From Candidatus Contubernalis alkalaceticus (GTDB lineage: Bacteria > Bacillota > Dethiobacteria > SKNC01): a stretch of DNA of 64,000 nt. Shown here one piece after another: positions 16,554 to 26,239 of the stretch. The notes under the pieces were generated by a model. It was not told the origin of the DNA. It saw nothing but the letters and a program-made list of their open reading frames with translations, and made no database searches. Position numbers and translations under genes: made by a program. The stretch covers positions 1,878,001-1,942,000 of the forward strand of contig NZ_CP054699.1 in the NCBI RefSeq assembly GCF_022558445.1, given 5' to 3'. Position 1 is the first letter of the stretch, and each line of letters opens with the position of its first letter.

Positions 16554-16946
16554 ATGAATAAACAAAACGATTATCAGGATTGTAAGGAATGCAAAATAAA
16601 ATTTGACCTTATAATTACGATTGTTAACAAAGGACGCTCACAATTGGTGGTAGAAGCTTCTAAAAAGGCTGGAGCTGAAGGTGGAACTATCTTAGGGGGT
16701 CGGGGCACAGGAATTCATGAAAAAGCTAAGCTTTTTGGCATAACTATAGAGCCTGAAAAAGAAATAATTTTGACATTGGTTCCTAGAGAAATGACAGATA
16801 AAGTTCTTGATACAGTTATTCAGGAAGCAGAACTTAATAAGCCTGGCAAGGGCATAACTTTTGTTTTAGAAGTTAAAAGAGTTGCTGGGATTACGCACTT
16901 GCTAGATAGTGACTTAAGAGATAAATTAAAAAAAAATAATTTTTAA
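16554..16946 (+). CDS. PII-like signalling protein 2
   Basis: The 130 residues are paralogous to the preceding gene: LIITIVNKGRSQLVVEASKK and AGAEGGTILGGRGTGIHE match its core, and FVLEVKRVAGITHLL matches its C-terminus. The GGRGTG stretch in the T-loop position resembles PII nucleotide-binding loops more closely than copy 1. A Cys pair in the N-terminal tail (CKECK) could bind metal. It begins two bases after copy 1, so the four genes form one unit. Two PII-like proteins for two membrane half-modules suggests paired regulation. Confidence 0.8.
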   Translation: MNKQNDYQDCKECKIKFDLIITIVNKGRSQLVVEASKKAGAEGGTILGGRGTGIHEKAKLFGITIEPEKEIILTLVPREMTDKVLDTVIQEAELNKPGKGITFVLEVKRVAGITHLLDSDLRDKLKKNNF

Positions 16947-16986
16947 AGTTTTATGCCGATTTACCTCTTCCTATTTTCTGCAATTT

Positions 16987-17017
16987 CCTCCATGTTTTAA
17001 ATTTTAAAACATGGAGG
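16987..17017. terminator. inverted repeat after the DUF1538-PII operon
   Basis: A perfect stem with CCTCCATGTTTTAAA arms lies 41 bases after the last PII-like gene. No T-run follows, so it may be a terminator or only an mRNA-stabilising hairpin. Confidence 0.5.
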
Positions 17018-17105
17018 ACCCCGTTTATATACAAACCTTTACTTTAAACAAAGCCTCCTAATAGTCCTGCCATAAAATCATAAAAAATAAATCCCTTTTA
17101 TTAAT

Positions 17106-17133
17106 TACTCTTTCAGTAACCTTTGCATAGAAT
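17106..17133 (+). promoter_or_regulatory. sigma-K-like promoter upstream of cgeB-like gene
   Basis: TACT (17106-17109) and GCATAGAAT (17125-17133) fit the mother-cell sigma-K pattern mACm and gCATAnnnT. There are 18 bases from the C of AC to the C of CATA. The same spacing is seen at 26026-26053 and 32089-32116. This is a sequence match only. Confidence 0.45.
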
Positions 17134-17265
17134 ATACAAATAGCTATCAAATTTATATGGATGTTTTCAATAATTTGAGTATTGATTAGCTTTTTTTTGC
17201 ATTTCTCTTGTTTTTAAAAAAAGTTCATTCATATGAAGAAATCAACCCCTCCAGAGGTGAAATCA

Positions 17266-18246
17266 TTGCAGAAATACAAAATATTTATGTTAGACCACCG
17301 ATCGTACTGTATTAACAGCCTGGGAGACTCTTTAGCTCAACTAGGCCATAAAATATACTTTCAATCCTCCTGGTCGCCTCAAGAAGTTGAAAAGGGAATT
17401 GCATATTTCAAACCAAAAATATTAATAACTGTTGGTTTTAATCGAAAGCTGTTTGGAGGATTTCTGGATTTGCTCCCTGGCTTATGCCATAAATACCAAC
17501 TTTTCCATATTTATTGGGCAACAGAAGACCTGATAAACCATACAGACTGGTCTCTTCAGGCTGTCCAAAGGGCTAAGCCTGATTTGATTTGGACCATCCA
17601 TCCTTCTTGCGTAGCGAAGTATGAGAAATTAGGTATTTCCGCCAGTTATTTAAATTTTGCCTGCAATCCGAGAGTTTTTCTGCCTAAGAAAAGTAAACAG
17701 AAAAAAAAATATAACATATCCCTGGTTGGTTCCACTCACTTCTTTAAGGAAACATACCGATTTGAAAGCCTCAGGCATCTTCTATTCCCCCTGGTCAGGG
17801 AAAACATAAAAACCCATATATGGGGTATTGGATGGCGCAAACAACAATCATATATTAAGAAAGAATTTGGGGAAACCATACCTGATGGATGGCTTCACGG
17901 ACACCTGGCATATAAAAAGTCAGCCGGTGTTTACCGTTCCTCTAAAGTCGTTTTAGGTATTCAAAATGCCGAAGACCAGGTTACCCAGCGGACATTTGAG
18001 ATCTTAGGAACCGGTGCTTTTATGATTGCCAGCCGAACTAAAGCAATTAAAGAACTGTTCACTAACAAAGAGGTCGTTCTAACCAGTTGCCCCCAGGAAA
18101 CTGTTGAACTAGTAACTTATTACCTGAATCGACCGGATTTAAGACAATATATTGGTAATAATGCCCGTCGTAAAATATTGAAAAGCCACACTTACGTCCA
18201 ACGTTTACGTGAGGTTTGGCCTATGGCTGAGTCGTTACTTAATTAA
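17266..18246 (+). CDS. CgeB-like glycosyltransferase (spore maturation type)
   Basis: This predicted glycosyltransferase of the CgeB/DUF3880 group acts on the outer spore surface in Bacilli. The frame opens at ATG 17233, but the TTG at 17266 has AGAGGTG six bases upstream and is preferred, giving about 326 residues. An N-terminal Rossmann-like half (YKIFMLDHRSYCINSLGDSL) is followed by a C-terminal half with NISLVGSTHFFKETYRFESL and TQRTFEILGTGAFMIASRTK. The latter is the signature of the Glyco_trans_1_2 domain. It heads a run of surface-sugar genes, with a sigma-K-like promoter at 17106-17133. The sugar donor is unknown. Confidence 0.8.
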   Translation: MQKYKIFMLDHRSYCINSLGDSLAQLGHKIYFQSSWSPQEVEKGIAYFKPKILITVGFNRKLFGGFLDLLPGLCHKYQLFHIYWATEDLINHTDWSLQAVQRAKPDLIWTIHPSCVAKYEKLGISASYLNFACNPRVFLPKKSKQKKKYNISLVGSTHFFKETYRFESLRHLLFPLVRENIKTHIWGIGWRKQQSYIKKEFGETIPDGWLHGHLAYKKSAGVYRSSKVVLGIQNAEDQVTQRTFEILGTGAFMIASRTKAIKELFTNKEVVLTSCPQETVELVTYYLNRPDLRQYIGNNARRKILKSHTYVQRLREVWPMAESLLN

Positions 18247-18262
18247 TGTGAGGGGTGAATTT

Positions 18263-19222
18263 TTGAATTATACTAATACATCATCCATCTTTGAAAATAT
18301 ATTAGTCACCGGCGGCGCTGGTTTTATCGGTTCACAACTTATTAAAAAACTGCTTCCCTTATGCCGGCACATCTATATTATTGATGATTTGTCTACCGGG
18401 CAAAAAAATGCAGTTCCCGTATCAGAAAAAATTACTTTTCATCATGACTGTATTACCAATAAAAAACTCTTATTTGAAATAATGCCTAAAGTAAAACACA
18501 TCTTTCATTTAGCCTGTTCAAACCTTTTACAATCTGTACGAGACCTGGAAAAAGATTTTCAAACAAATCTTTTTGGTGGATTTGTGATGCTGCAGTGTGC
18601 CAAATCACATTGTCCCGATTTAAAAAGATTCGTATATACTTCTACAGCATCAATTTACAGCGATGCTTCTATTCTGCCTACTCCGGAAACTTATTATAAA
18701 ATAAGCCTTCCTTATGCCGCAAGCAAATTCTCTAGCGAACATTATTGTGATGTCTATAACCATATGTATCAACTTCCCACTACTGTTCTGCGCTTATCAA
18801 ACGTATATGGCCCCGGGCAAACCACATCAAATCCCTACTGCGGTGTGGTAGCCAAATTTTTTGAAGCCGCTCAAAAAAAACAGCCCCTTATGGTTTATAT
18901 GGATGGACAGCAAACTCGGGATTTTACCTATATAGAGGATGCATTAGATGCTTTACTGCTTTCTGCTGTAAAAGAAAAGGCAATTGGACAGATATACAAT
19001 GTAGGAATGGGAGTAGAAACAAATATTATAGAACTGGCAGAAAAAATTAAATATATTACAGGGTTTACTAAAGGCACTATTGAGTTTAGGCCAAAAAGAC
19101 AGATTGATATTGTCGCAAGACGAAACATAGATGCTAAAAAGATTCAAAAAGAGCTTAACTGGAAACCCCAATATAATCTTCATGAAGGACTGTTAAAAAC
19201 TTTCCAATGGATGAAAGGTTAG
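18263..19222 (+). CDS. NAD-dependent nucleotide-sugar epimerase/dehydratase
   Basis: This is an extended short-chain dehydrogenase of the UDP-glucose 4-epimerase type. From the TTG at 18263 (AGGGGTGA upstream) it has about 319 residues; a longer frame from 18209 overlaps the previous gene. The Rossmann motif VTGGAGFIGSQL lies near residue 15. DDLSTGQKN binds the adenosine ribose. The active-site set is TSTASIYSD and YAASK. The C-terminal sugar-binding part includes RDFTYIEDALDAL. It probably converts a nucleotide sugar used by the neighbouring glycosyltransferases. The exact substrate cannot be assigned. Confidence 0.87.
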   Translation: MNYTNTSSIFENILVTGGAGFIGSQLIKKLLPLCRHIYIIDDLSTGQKNAVPVSEKITFHHDCITNKKLLFEIMPKVKHIFHLACSNLLQSVRDLEKDFQTNLFGGFVMLQCAKSHCPDLKRFVYTSTASIYSDASILPTPETYYKISLPYAASKFSSEHYCDVYNHMYQLPTTVLRLSNVYGPGQTTSNPYCGVVAKFFEAAQKKQPLMVYMDGQQTRDFTYIEDALDALLLSAVKEKAIGQIYNVGMGVETNIIELAEKIKYITGFTKGTIEFRPKRQIDIVARRNIDAKKIQKELNWKPQYNLHEGLLKTFQWMKG

Positions 19223-19229
19223 AGGATAA

Positions 19230-20222
19230 ATGAAAATTTTTCAAGGAGTAATAGAAATAGCCGGACAAATGGGAATACTCTGTGGGGCTTTAAAAGAAAG
19301 AGGACATTTAGCTGCCGGGTATAATACGTTTCATACTTATTTAGGGTATCAGGACCATCTTATTAATACTGACCTATTTGAAATACAAAAAATGTCCAAA
19401 CATATCTTAAATTTTTTTGATGTGTTTCATTACCATTATGGAGTTTCAATGTATGGACAATTTAAAGACTTAAAAATAAATAAAGCCAGGGGTAAAAAAA
19501 TGATTATGCACCACTGGGGCAATGATGTACGCTTTCATAATTTAGCCCGAATAAACAATCCTTATGTTTATACAGGAGATTCTCCCCCTGATAACGTAAT
19601 TCATAAGAATTTAAAAAATATTTCACAATATATCTCTGAAGCTATAGTACAGGACTACGAGGTCCTACCTTATGTTGAGCCATATTATAAAAAAGTCCAT
19701 GTTTTGCCCCTGGCCATTGACCTTCGTAAATTCATCCCAGAATACCCCAATGAAAATACTAAGCAGCCCTTAATTTTACATGCACCCACCAATCCTGATT
19801 TTAAAGGAACCACCTACATTGAAGAAGCAATTAACCAGTTAAAGCCTTATTACAATTTCAAATATATACGTATAGAAAAAATGAGTCATGCCAAAGCAAT
19901 TAGTTTATATCGAAAGGCAGATATAATTGTGGATCAAATCCTTTGTGGTTCTTACGGTCTTTTATGTGTTGAATCTATGGCTCTCGGGAAACCGGTAATT
20001 GCCTATATCCGTCCAGACATAATAGATAAATTTCCAACGGAAATACCATTACCCATAGTAAACGGAAATCCTAACAACATTATAGAAAAACTAATATTTT
20101 TAATAGAAAATCCTGGCAAAAGAAAAAGTTTAGGAATTGAAGGAAGAAAGTATGTACGAAAATATCATTCCAGACAAGTAGTAGTAAAAAAATTGTTATC
20201 CATTTACAGAAATTTATCCTAA
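19230..20222 (+). CDS. glycosyltransferase, GT4-like
   Basis: The 330 residues form a GT-B fold glycosyltransferase. The C-terminal donor-binding half includes ILHAPTNPDFKGTTYIEEAI and the acidic CGSYGLLCVESMALGKPVIA motif, where the retaining-enzyme Glu lies. The N-terminal half contains VFHYHYGVSMYG and IMHHWGNDVRFH. It starts seven bases after the epimerase gene and belongs to the same operon. An inverted repeat at 20295-20321 follows. It is likely to act on a spore-surface glycan; donor and acceptor are unknown. Confidence 0.82.
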   Translation: MKIFQGVIEIAGQMGILCGALKERGHLAAGYNTFHTYLGYQDHLINTDLFEIQKMSKHILNFFDVFHYHYGVSMYGQFKDLKINKARGKKMIMHHWGNDVRFHNLARINNPYVYTGDSPPDNVIHKNLKNISQYISEAIVQDYEVLPYVEPYYKKVHVLPLAIDLRKFIPEYPNENTKQPLILHAPTNPDFKGTTYIEEAINQLKPYYNFKYIRIEKMSHAKAISLYRKADIIVDQILCGSYGLLCVESMALGKPVIAYIRPDIIDKFPTEIPLPIVNGNPNNIIEKLIFLIENPGKRKSLGIEGRKYVRKYHSRQVVVKKLLSIYRNLS

Positions 20223-20294
20223 GACGATGGTGCCGCTGTTTTATAAACAAATAAGACAAGGAAACGGTTCTACTGTCATATATTCATTCTTCCA

Positions 20295-20321
20295 ATGCTG
20301 CCACTGCTTTGTGGGCAGCAT
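20295..20321. repeat. inverted repeat after the GT4-like gene
   Basis: Arms ATGCTGCC/GGCAGCAT with an 11-base loop lie 72 bases after the gene. There is no T-run, so it could be a weak terminator or RNA-processing hairpin. Confidence 0.4.
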
Positions 20322-20356
20322 CGGGATATATTTCTGAAATAAGGAGCTGATATAAT

Positions 20357-20773
20357 TTGAGTTCGCTGGAGAAAAAAATGTTTTTTATCCCCAACAGATT
20401 TTTTGTAAAAAGAAATGAACTTTTTGTTTCTTTTAATTTAAAGGTCATTCCCAGGGATATGAAAATAACTAATATGAATCTTCACTTACCCCTCCCTAAG
20501 CTTCCAACATCCACTAAAATTTATGTAAAGGAAATTAAAACACAATGGAATGAAAAATCTCTAAAAGAGGGAAGCTTACCCCGGCTTTCCAAAACCCAAA
20601 AGTTTCTTAAAACCAGTCCTGGACAGGAAGAAATTGTTATAAACGTGACAGAATATTATAAGATATGTCGTAAGAAAATAAAATCTAACCATGGAATATA
20701 TATAAAAATAAAAAACAAAAATAATAATACAAATCAATATGATTATCCTTATGTAATCACAGATACTATTTAA
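20357..20773 (+). CDS. DNRLRE-like domain protein
   Basis: This 138-residue soluble protein starts at TTG with AAGGAG ten bases upstream. The middle part (MNLHLPLPKLPTSTKIYVKE, then EEIVINVTEYYKICRKKI and NHGIYIKIKN) resembles the beta-sandwich of DNRLRE/TGF-propeptide-like modules, which occur in cell-surface and spore-coat proteins. There is no signal peptide, as expected for a coat protein made in the mother cell. The family call rests on pattern alone. Confidence 0.5.
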   Translation: MSSLEKKMFFIPNRFFVKRNELFVSFNLKVIPRDMKITNMNLHLPLPKLPTSTKIYVKEIKTQWNEKSLKEGSLPRLSKTQKFLKTSPGQEEIVINVTEYYKICRKKIKSNHGIYIKIKNKNNNTNQYDYPYVITDTI

Positions 20774-20801
20774 TTGAACAATGAGCCAAGTCATAATATT
20801 A

Positions 20802-20830
20802 CCCGCCTGCTGTAAAATGAAACAGGCGGG
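20802..20830. repeat. inverted repeat between convergent genes
   Basis: Arms CCCGCCTG/CAGGCGGG with a 13-base loop lie between the convergent genes ending at 20773 and 20937. It is probably a shared transcription end, although no T-run is present. Confidence 0.45.
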
Positions 20831-20936
20831 AATGAACATAATTTATATTTTAAATATTCTGCAATACTGCGTGTTTTAGCACTGATAAGGCCTAGAACTA
20901 CTTTCTTCTAATTTTCGATAAAAATAGGAGTTACTT

Positions 20937-22019
20937 TCAGGTCTTATCAGTTTTTAGTAAACCCTCAAGTAATTTTTTATTATGCTGCACGCTATTATCT
21001 TCTAGTCTATACTTTCTGGCCTGTTCATTATGATAATAAGCTTTTTGATAATCCCCCAAATTATAATAACAAACACATAACTGCAGATGAGGGTACCATG
21101 TATAATAAGCTGGATAAATAAAACTCCAACGCTCTGGATCTGGTTCTTGTTGGATAGCCAATTCATACCAGAAAATAGCCGTCTTATAATTCTTTTGCCG
21201 ATGAAAATTATAACCTATACGGGAGCATGCCTCTGCTCTGGGAGATGAATATTGAAAAGATTGAAACAAAGAAAAATTTTCATTCTTTAGATCTCCCAAA
21301 TGACGGTAACAGTCTCCTTTAAAGATACAAGCAAAGATTTTATCTTCTATCCAACCTTCTGGCATTGAGAGATTTTTATCATAGCTTTCTATGGCTTTTT
21401 CATAATGACCATTTTCTCTTAATTCATTGCCATAATAAAAATAGTCCCTTGGTGAAAAAATATCCCCCCGTGCTATCTTTTTTTCGTATATTGATATAGT
21501 TCGACCAACAGCATGACGGATTTTTTTATGGGTAATGGCGATATCTGAATTAATTATCTTGCCGTGAACATCTAAGTATTGATGACAATCTCCCCGCCAT
21601 TCATAGTTTTTTTCCCTCTTAATCAGTCGATTACGGCGGTATCTTAAAGTAACATTACCGTACTCATCAGAACCAGCATTATAATACATAGAAACCGAGT
21701 CTACTGAGGGATCCAAGGTTTCTTTAAGCTTTTTAAATTTAACCCGATCTTCTTCTAAGATAACATCATCAGCATCCAGGTATAAAATATAATCTTTGGT
21801 AGCATATTTAAAGGATTCATTTCTGGCTGCTGCAAAATTATCAATCCACGGAAAATCAAAAATCCGATCCGTATATTGTTTAGCAATCTCCTTTGTCTTA
21901 TCCGTGGAACCGGTATCAACAATATTTATTTCATCGACAATATCTTTAGCTGTATCTAAACAGCGGGCCAGTAACTCTTCCTCGTTTTTTACTATCATAC
22001 ACAGACTAATAGTGATCAT
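20937..22019 (-). CDS. family 2 glycosyltransferase with tetratricopeptide-like C-terminus
   Basis: About 360 residues. The N-terminal GT-A domain has SLCMIVKNEEELLARCLDT, the NIVDTGSTDKTKEIA donor loop and the metal-binding YLDADDVILEED, as in SunS-like and related GT2 enzymes. After about residue 200 come helical repeats (SPRDYFYYGNELRENGHYEK, then GDCYRHLGDLKNE and YHNEQARKYR) that look like TPR units and may hold the acceptor. The frame opens at 22037, but the ATG at 22019 has AAGGAG eight bases upstream. It is convergent with the upstream sugar cluster and lies beside the collagen-like head gene. A role in glycosylating surface proteins is inferred from position. Confidence 0.8.
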   Translation of the reverse strand: MITISLCMIVKNEEELLARCLDTAKDIVDEINIVDTGSTDKTKEIAKQYTDRIFDFPWIDNFAAARNESFKYATKDYILYLDADDVILEEDRVKFKKLKETLDPSVDSVSMYYNAGSDEYGNVTLRYRRNRLIKREKNYEWRGDCHQYLDVHGKIINSDIAITHKKIRHAVGRTISIYEKKIARGDIFSPRDYFYYGNELRENGHYEKAIESYDKNLSMPEGWIEDKIFACIFKGDCYRHLGDLKNENFSLFQSFQYSSPRAEACSRIGYNFHRQKNYKTAIFWYELAIQQEPDPERWSFIYPAYYTWYPHLQLCVCYYNLGDYQKAYYHNEQARKYRLEDNSVQHNKKLLEGLLKTDKT

Positions 22020-22339
22020 ATCGTTACTCCTTCCCATTTTTAGTTAAGCAGTTTAATCCAGGGTGCCTACCTTACGGAAGACATCCTGGATTACACACTC
22101 TCTGGGAATACTCGAATACTGCGTCCTGTATTTGAGTAATCCCTTGCATAAAACCTGTTGACAAATATTTGTCTCTCAATAGAATCATATTAACTTCACC
22201 CTATAAATAATTCCGAACTAGCTTTTTTAGAATTTTATACAATTTTTGATTAGCCTTATAAACAACCTGCGCTCCGGTAATTATATATAACTATCTTGAT
22301 ATTAAACAAAGGGATCGTTGTGCAGCGTTTGTTGCTGCA
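22020..22339. other. intergenic region with inverted repeat
   Basis: These 320 bases carry no gene. AATCCAGG (22055-22062) and CCTGGATT (22085-22092) form an inverted repeat 5' of the GT2 gene. The rest should hold the GT2 promoter, but no sigma-K-like -10 was found on its strand. Confidence 0.4.
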
Positions 22340-23539
22340 TTACCATTCCTCAGTTACCCGGAAGACTGCCGAGACAGAAGAAGTACCGGTGAATGTCCCA
22401 ATAACCAGGGATACAGGTTCTTGATCGGGAAGTTCAAAATCCAGCAGAACTGCAGTAGCCAGATCCCGATTAGCTGCGCCTGGTACACCGGAGGCTACCC
22501 CTTGAAACACCACTTCACCTCCGGTAATTGTTGTAGCGTCATTATTTACCATCAAACCTGTCTCGTTACCAGGTATATTTGTTGTTAATGTTGGAAAATT
22601 GGTAAATGCTGTATTCAGGGCCCCTCCAATAATAATTTGAAAAAATACATCTGCTGACGTAACAATATCTATCCCCTCCAGGCTGACACTTACTGAGTTG
22701 GGTCGTGCTGAACCAGTAGGAAAGATTGGTTTTCTCTGGAAAGATATTACAGGTAATCCTGCCGTTGGTACTGTAACAGTTCTGCGTTCAGATGTAATTC
22801 TAAATTCAGGATTAAAGTTCCCAATTATGCTGTACTGCCTCCCACCTACAAATAAGTCTGAAGCAGATGCCGTTCCATTATTTTCTATTTGGGCTCGCAG
22901 GGGTAAATTGGGGTCTGCAAAACTGGTTTCATTGGCAGGTCTAAAACGATTTACGGTTACAACTTCTTGCGCAAGGGTAAATGGATTCTGTACAACAACA
23001 TTAAATTCGATGACGCCATATCCATACCAGGAGAAAGTAACCTGAAATATACTCCCTAATGCCAGGTCCAACGTAATGCCGCTGGGGCCTGTGCCGTCCA
23101 GTGGATCAACATTCCAGGCTGTTTGCGGGATGATGGTATCAATACCGGCACGTCTTATGGCAACGAATATTCCGTCTGCTGTACTTTGGCCAAAGAAAGC
23201 TCCATTCTCATCGTCGAACATTCCCCATCGGAATACTTGATCTCCTGTGGGAGAGGCTGGAATTCTTACCCCTATGCCGGCCTGGCCAGCGAAACCAGGC
23301 ATATATCTGCCTCTCTCAGCACTGTCCAAAGTGGCAGAATCTATTCCATCGGCAGTAGTACTTACCTGAAATTCAACAGTTGTATTGGTAACTGAACCTG
23401 CTCCGGTAGTCTCTACAATATCCCGCAGCTGAGACAAACCATATACAGATTTTAATTCAATAACGGCAAATCTTTTTGCCGTACGCAGTTCATCAAACTG
23501 GGAACTGACATTTGGGCCAACCCCTTCAATGATAGCCAT
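22340..23539 (-). CDS. stand-alone head-domain protein, paralogue of the collagen-like protein's C-terminus
   Basis: About 399 residues from the ATG at 23539, which has AAAGGAG seven bases upstream; the longer frame to 23611 crosses the neighbour's terminator. The whole protein aligns with the C-terminal 400 residues of the collagen-like protein encoded upstream, from [18 protein letters not shown] to [10 protein letters not shown]. It looks beta-rich with no signal peptide and no collagen repeats. The two genes are separated by a terminator at 23583-23615. It may form mixed trimers with, or cap, the collagen-like stalk on the spore surface. The function is not known; the repeat relation is directly visible. 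Confidence 0.75.
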   Translation of the reverse strand: MAIIEGVGPNVSSQFDELRTAKRFAVIELKSVYGLSQLRDIVETTGAGSVTNTTVEFQVSTTADGIDSATLDSAERGRYMPGFAGQAGIGVRIPASPTGDQVFRWGMFDDENGAFFGQSTADGIFVAIRRAGIDTIIPQTAWNVDPLDGTGPSGITLDLALGSIFQVTFSWYGYGVIEFNVVVQNPFTLAQEVVTVNRFRPANETSFADPNLPLRAQIENNGTASASDLFVGGRQYSIIGNFNPEFRITSERRTVTVPTAGLPVISFQRKPIFPTGSARPNSVSVSLEGIDIVTSADVFFQIIIGGALNTAFTNFPTLTTNIPGNETGLMVNNDATTITGGEVVFQGVASGVPGAANRDLATAVLLDFELPDQEPVSLVIGTFTGTSSVSAVFRVTEEW

Positions 23540-23582
23540 ATTAAAACTCCTTTCAACATCAAATTTCCATGACCATAATCTA

Positions 23583-23615
23583 AGGAAAAAAGGGTGCGAC
23601 CACAACCACACCCTT
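23583..23615 (-). terminator. terminator after the collagen-like gene
   Basis: On the minus strand AAGGGTG and CACCCTT form a stem followed by TTTTTT, seven bases after the collagen-like gene's stop. The downstream paralogue thus needs its own promoter or read-through. Confidence 0.8.
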
Positions 23616-23621
23616 ATTTAA

Positions 23622-25907
<2,286 letters not shown>

Positions 25908-25922
25908 CCTGCTTCACCCCTT

Positions 25923-25973
25923 TTATGGTAATACATTTATAGATATAAAAAACACCTGATGAATCAATAACAA
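25923..25973 (-). CDS. possible 16-residue leader peptide
   Basis: Within the predicted 5' leader of the collagen-like gene, a perfect GGAGGTGAT (25976-25984) stands six bases before a TTG that opens a 16-codon frame, MLLIHQVFFISINVLP, ending 15 bases upstream of the collagen-like start. The strong ribosome site is hard to explain otherwise. It could be a translated leader that couples to the main gene, or a relic. No homologue is known to me. Confidence 0.3.
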   Translation of the reverse strand: MLLIHQVFFISINVLP

Positions 25974-26025
25974 TTATCACCTCCAATACAATAATTGCTC
26001 TTATACATACATTTGATATTATTAA

Positions 26026-26053
26026 AGTTTATGCTCTAAGGTAATGTATTGTT
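26026..26053 (-). promoter_or_regulatory. sigma-K-like promoter of the collagen-like gene
   Basis: On the minus strand AACA (26050-26053) and GCATAAACT (26026-26034) match mACm and gCATAnnnT exactly, with the same spacing as at 17106 and 32089. It lies about 120 bases upstream of the TTG start and upstream of the short leader frame. Confidence 0.55.
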
Positions 26054-26172
26054 ACTTACTGGTTTCTGCAATATACTGAATACTGTAATATATCAATGAT
26101 GATGATGATGAATGAATAAATTAATCCTGCACCCTTAGTAATCCGCACATAATGTTGATCTATCGAATAAAA

Positions 26173-26204
26173 AAATAATACCTGATAATTAACAGGTATT
26201 ATTT
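26173..26204. repeat. palindrome upstream of the GT4-methyltransferase gene
   Basis: AAATAATACCTG and CAGGTATTATTT form a perfect 12-bp inverted repeat with an 8-base loop, ending 36 bases before the start codon at 26240. It may be an operator, or a terminator insulating the divergent genes. Confidence 0.5.
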
Positions 26205-26239
26205 GAAACAATTACTATGTACCTAAGGGGTGTGGTTTT

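Larger units (their letters stand above)
25908..26239. other. divergent control region between collagen-like and GT4-methyltransferase genes
   Basis: These 330 AT-rich bases hold the minus-strand sigma-K-like promoter and short leader frame (listed separately), a short GATGATGATGATG tract near 26098, and an inverted repeat at 26173-26204. A plus-strand CATAATGT at 26148 lacks a correctly spaced -35. Confidence 0.5.

Noticed and set aside
26148-26155. Sigma-K -10 (CATAATGT) for the GT4-methyltransferase gene
   Set aside because: The nearest AC-type -35 is 14 bases away, outside the accepted spacing and unlike the three retained sites.
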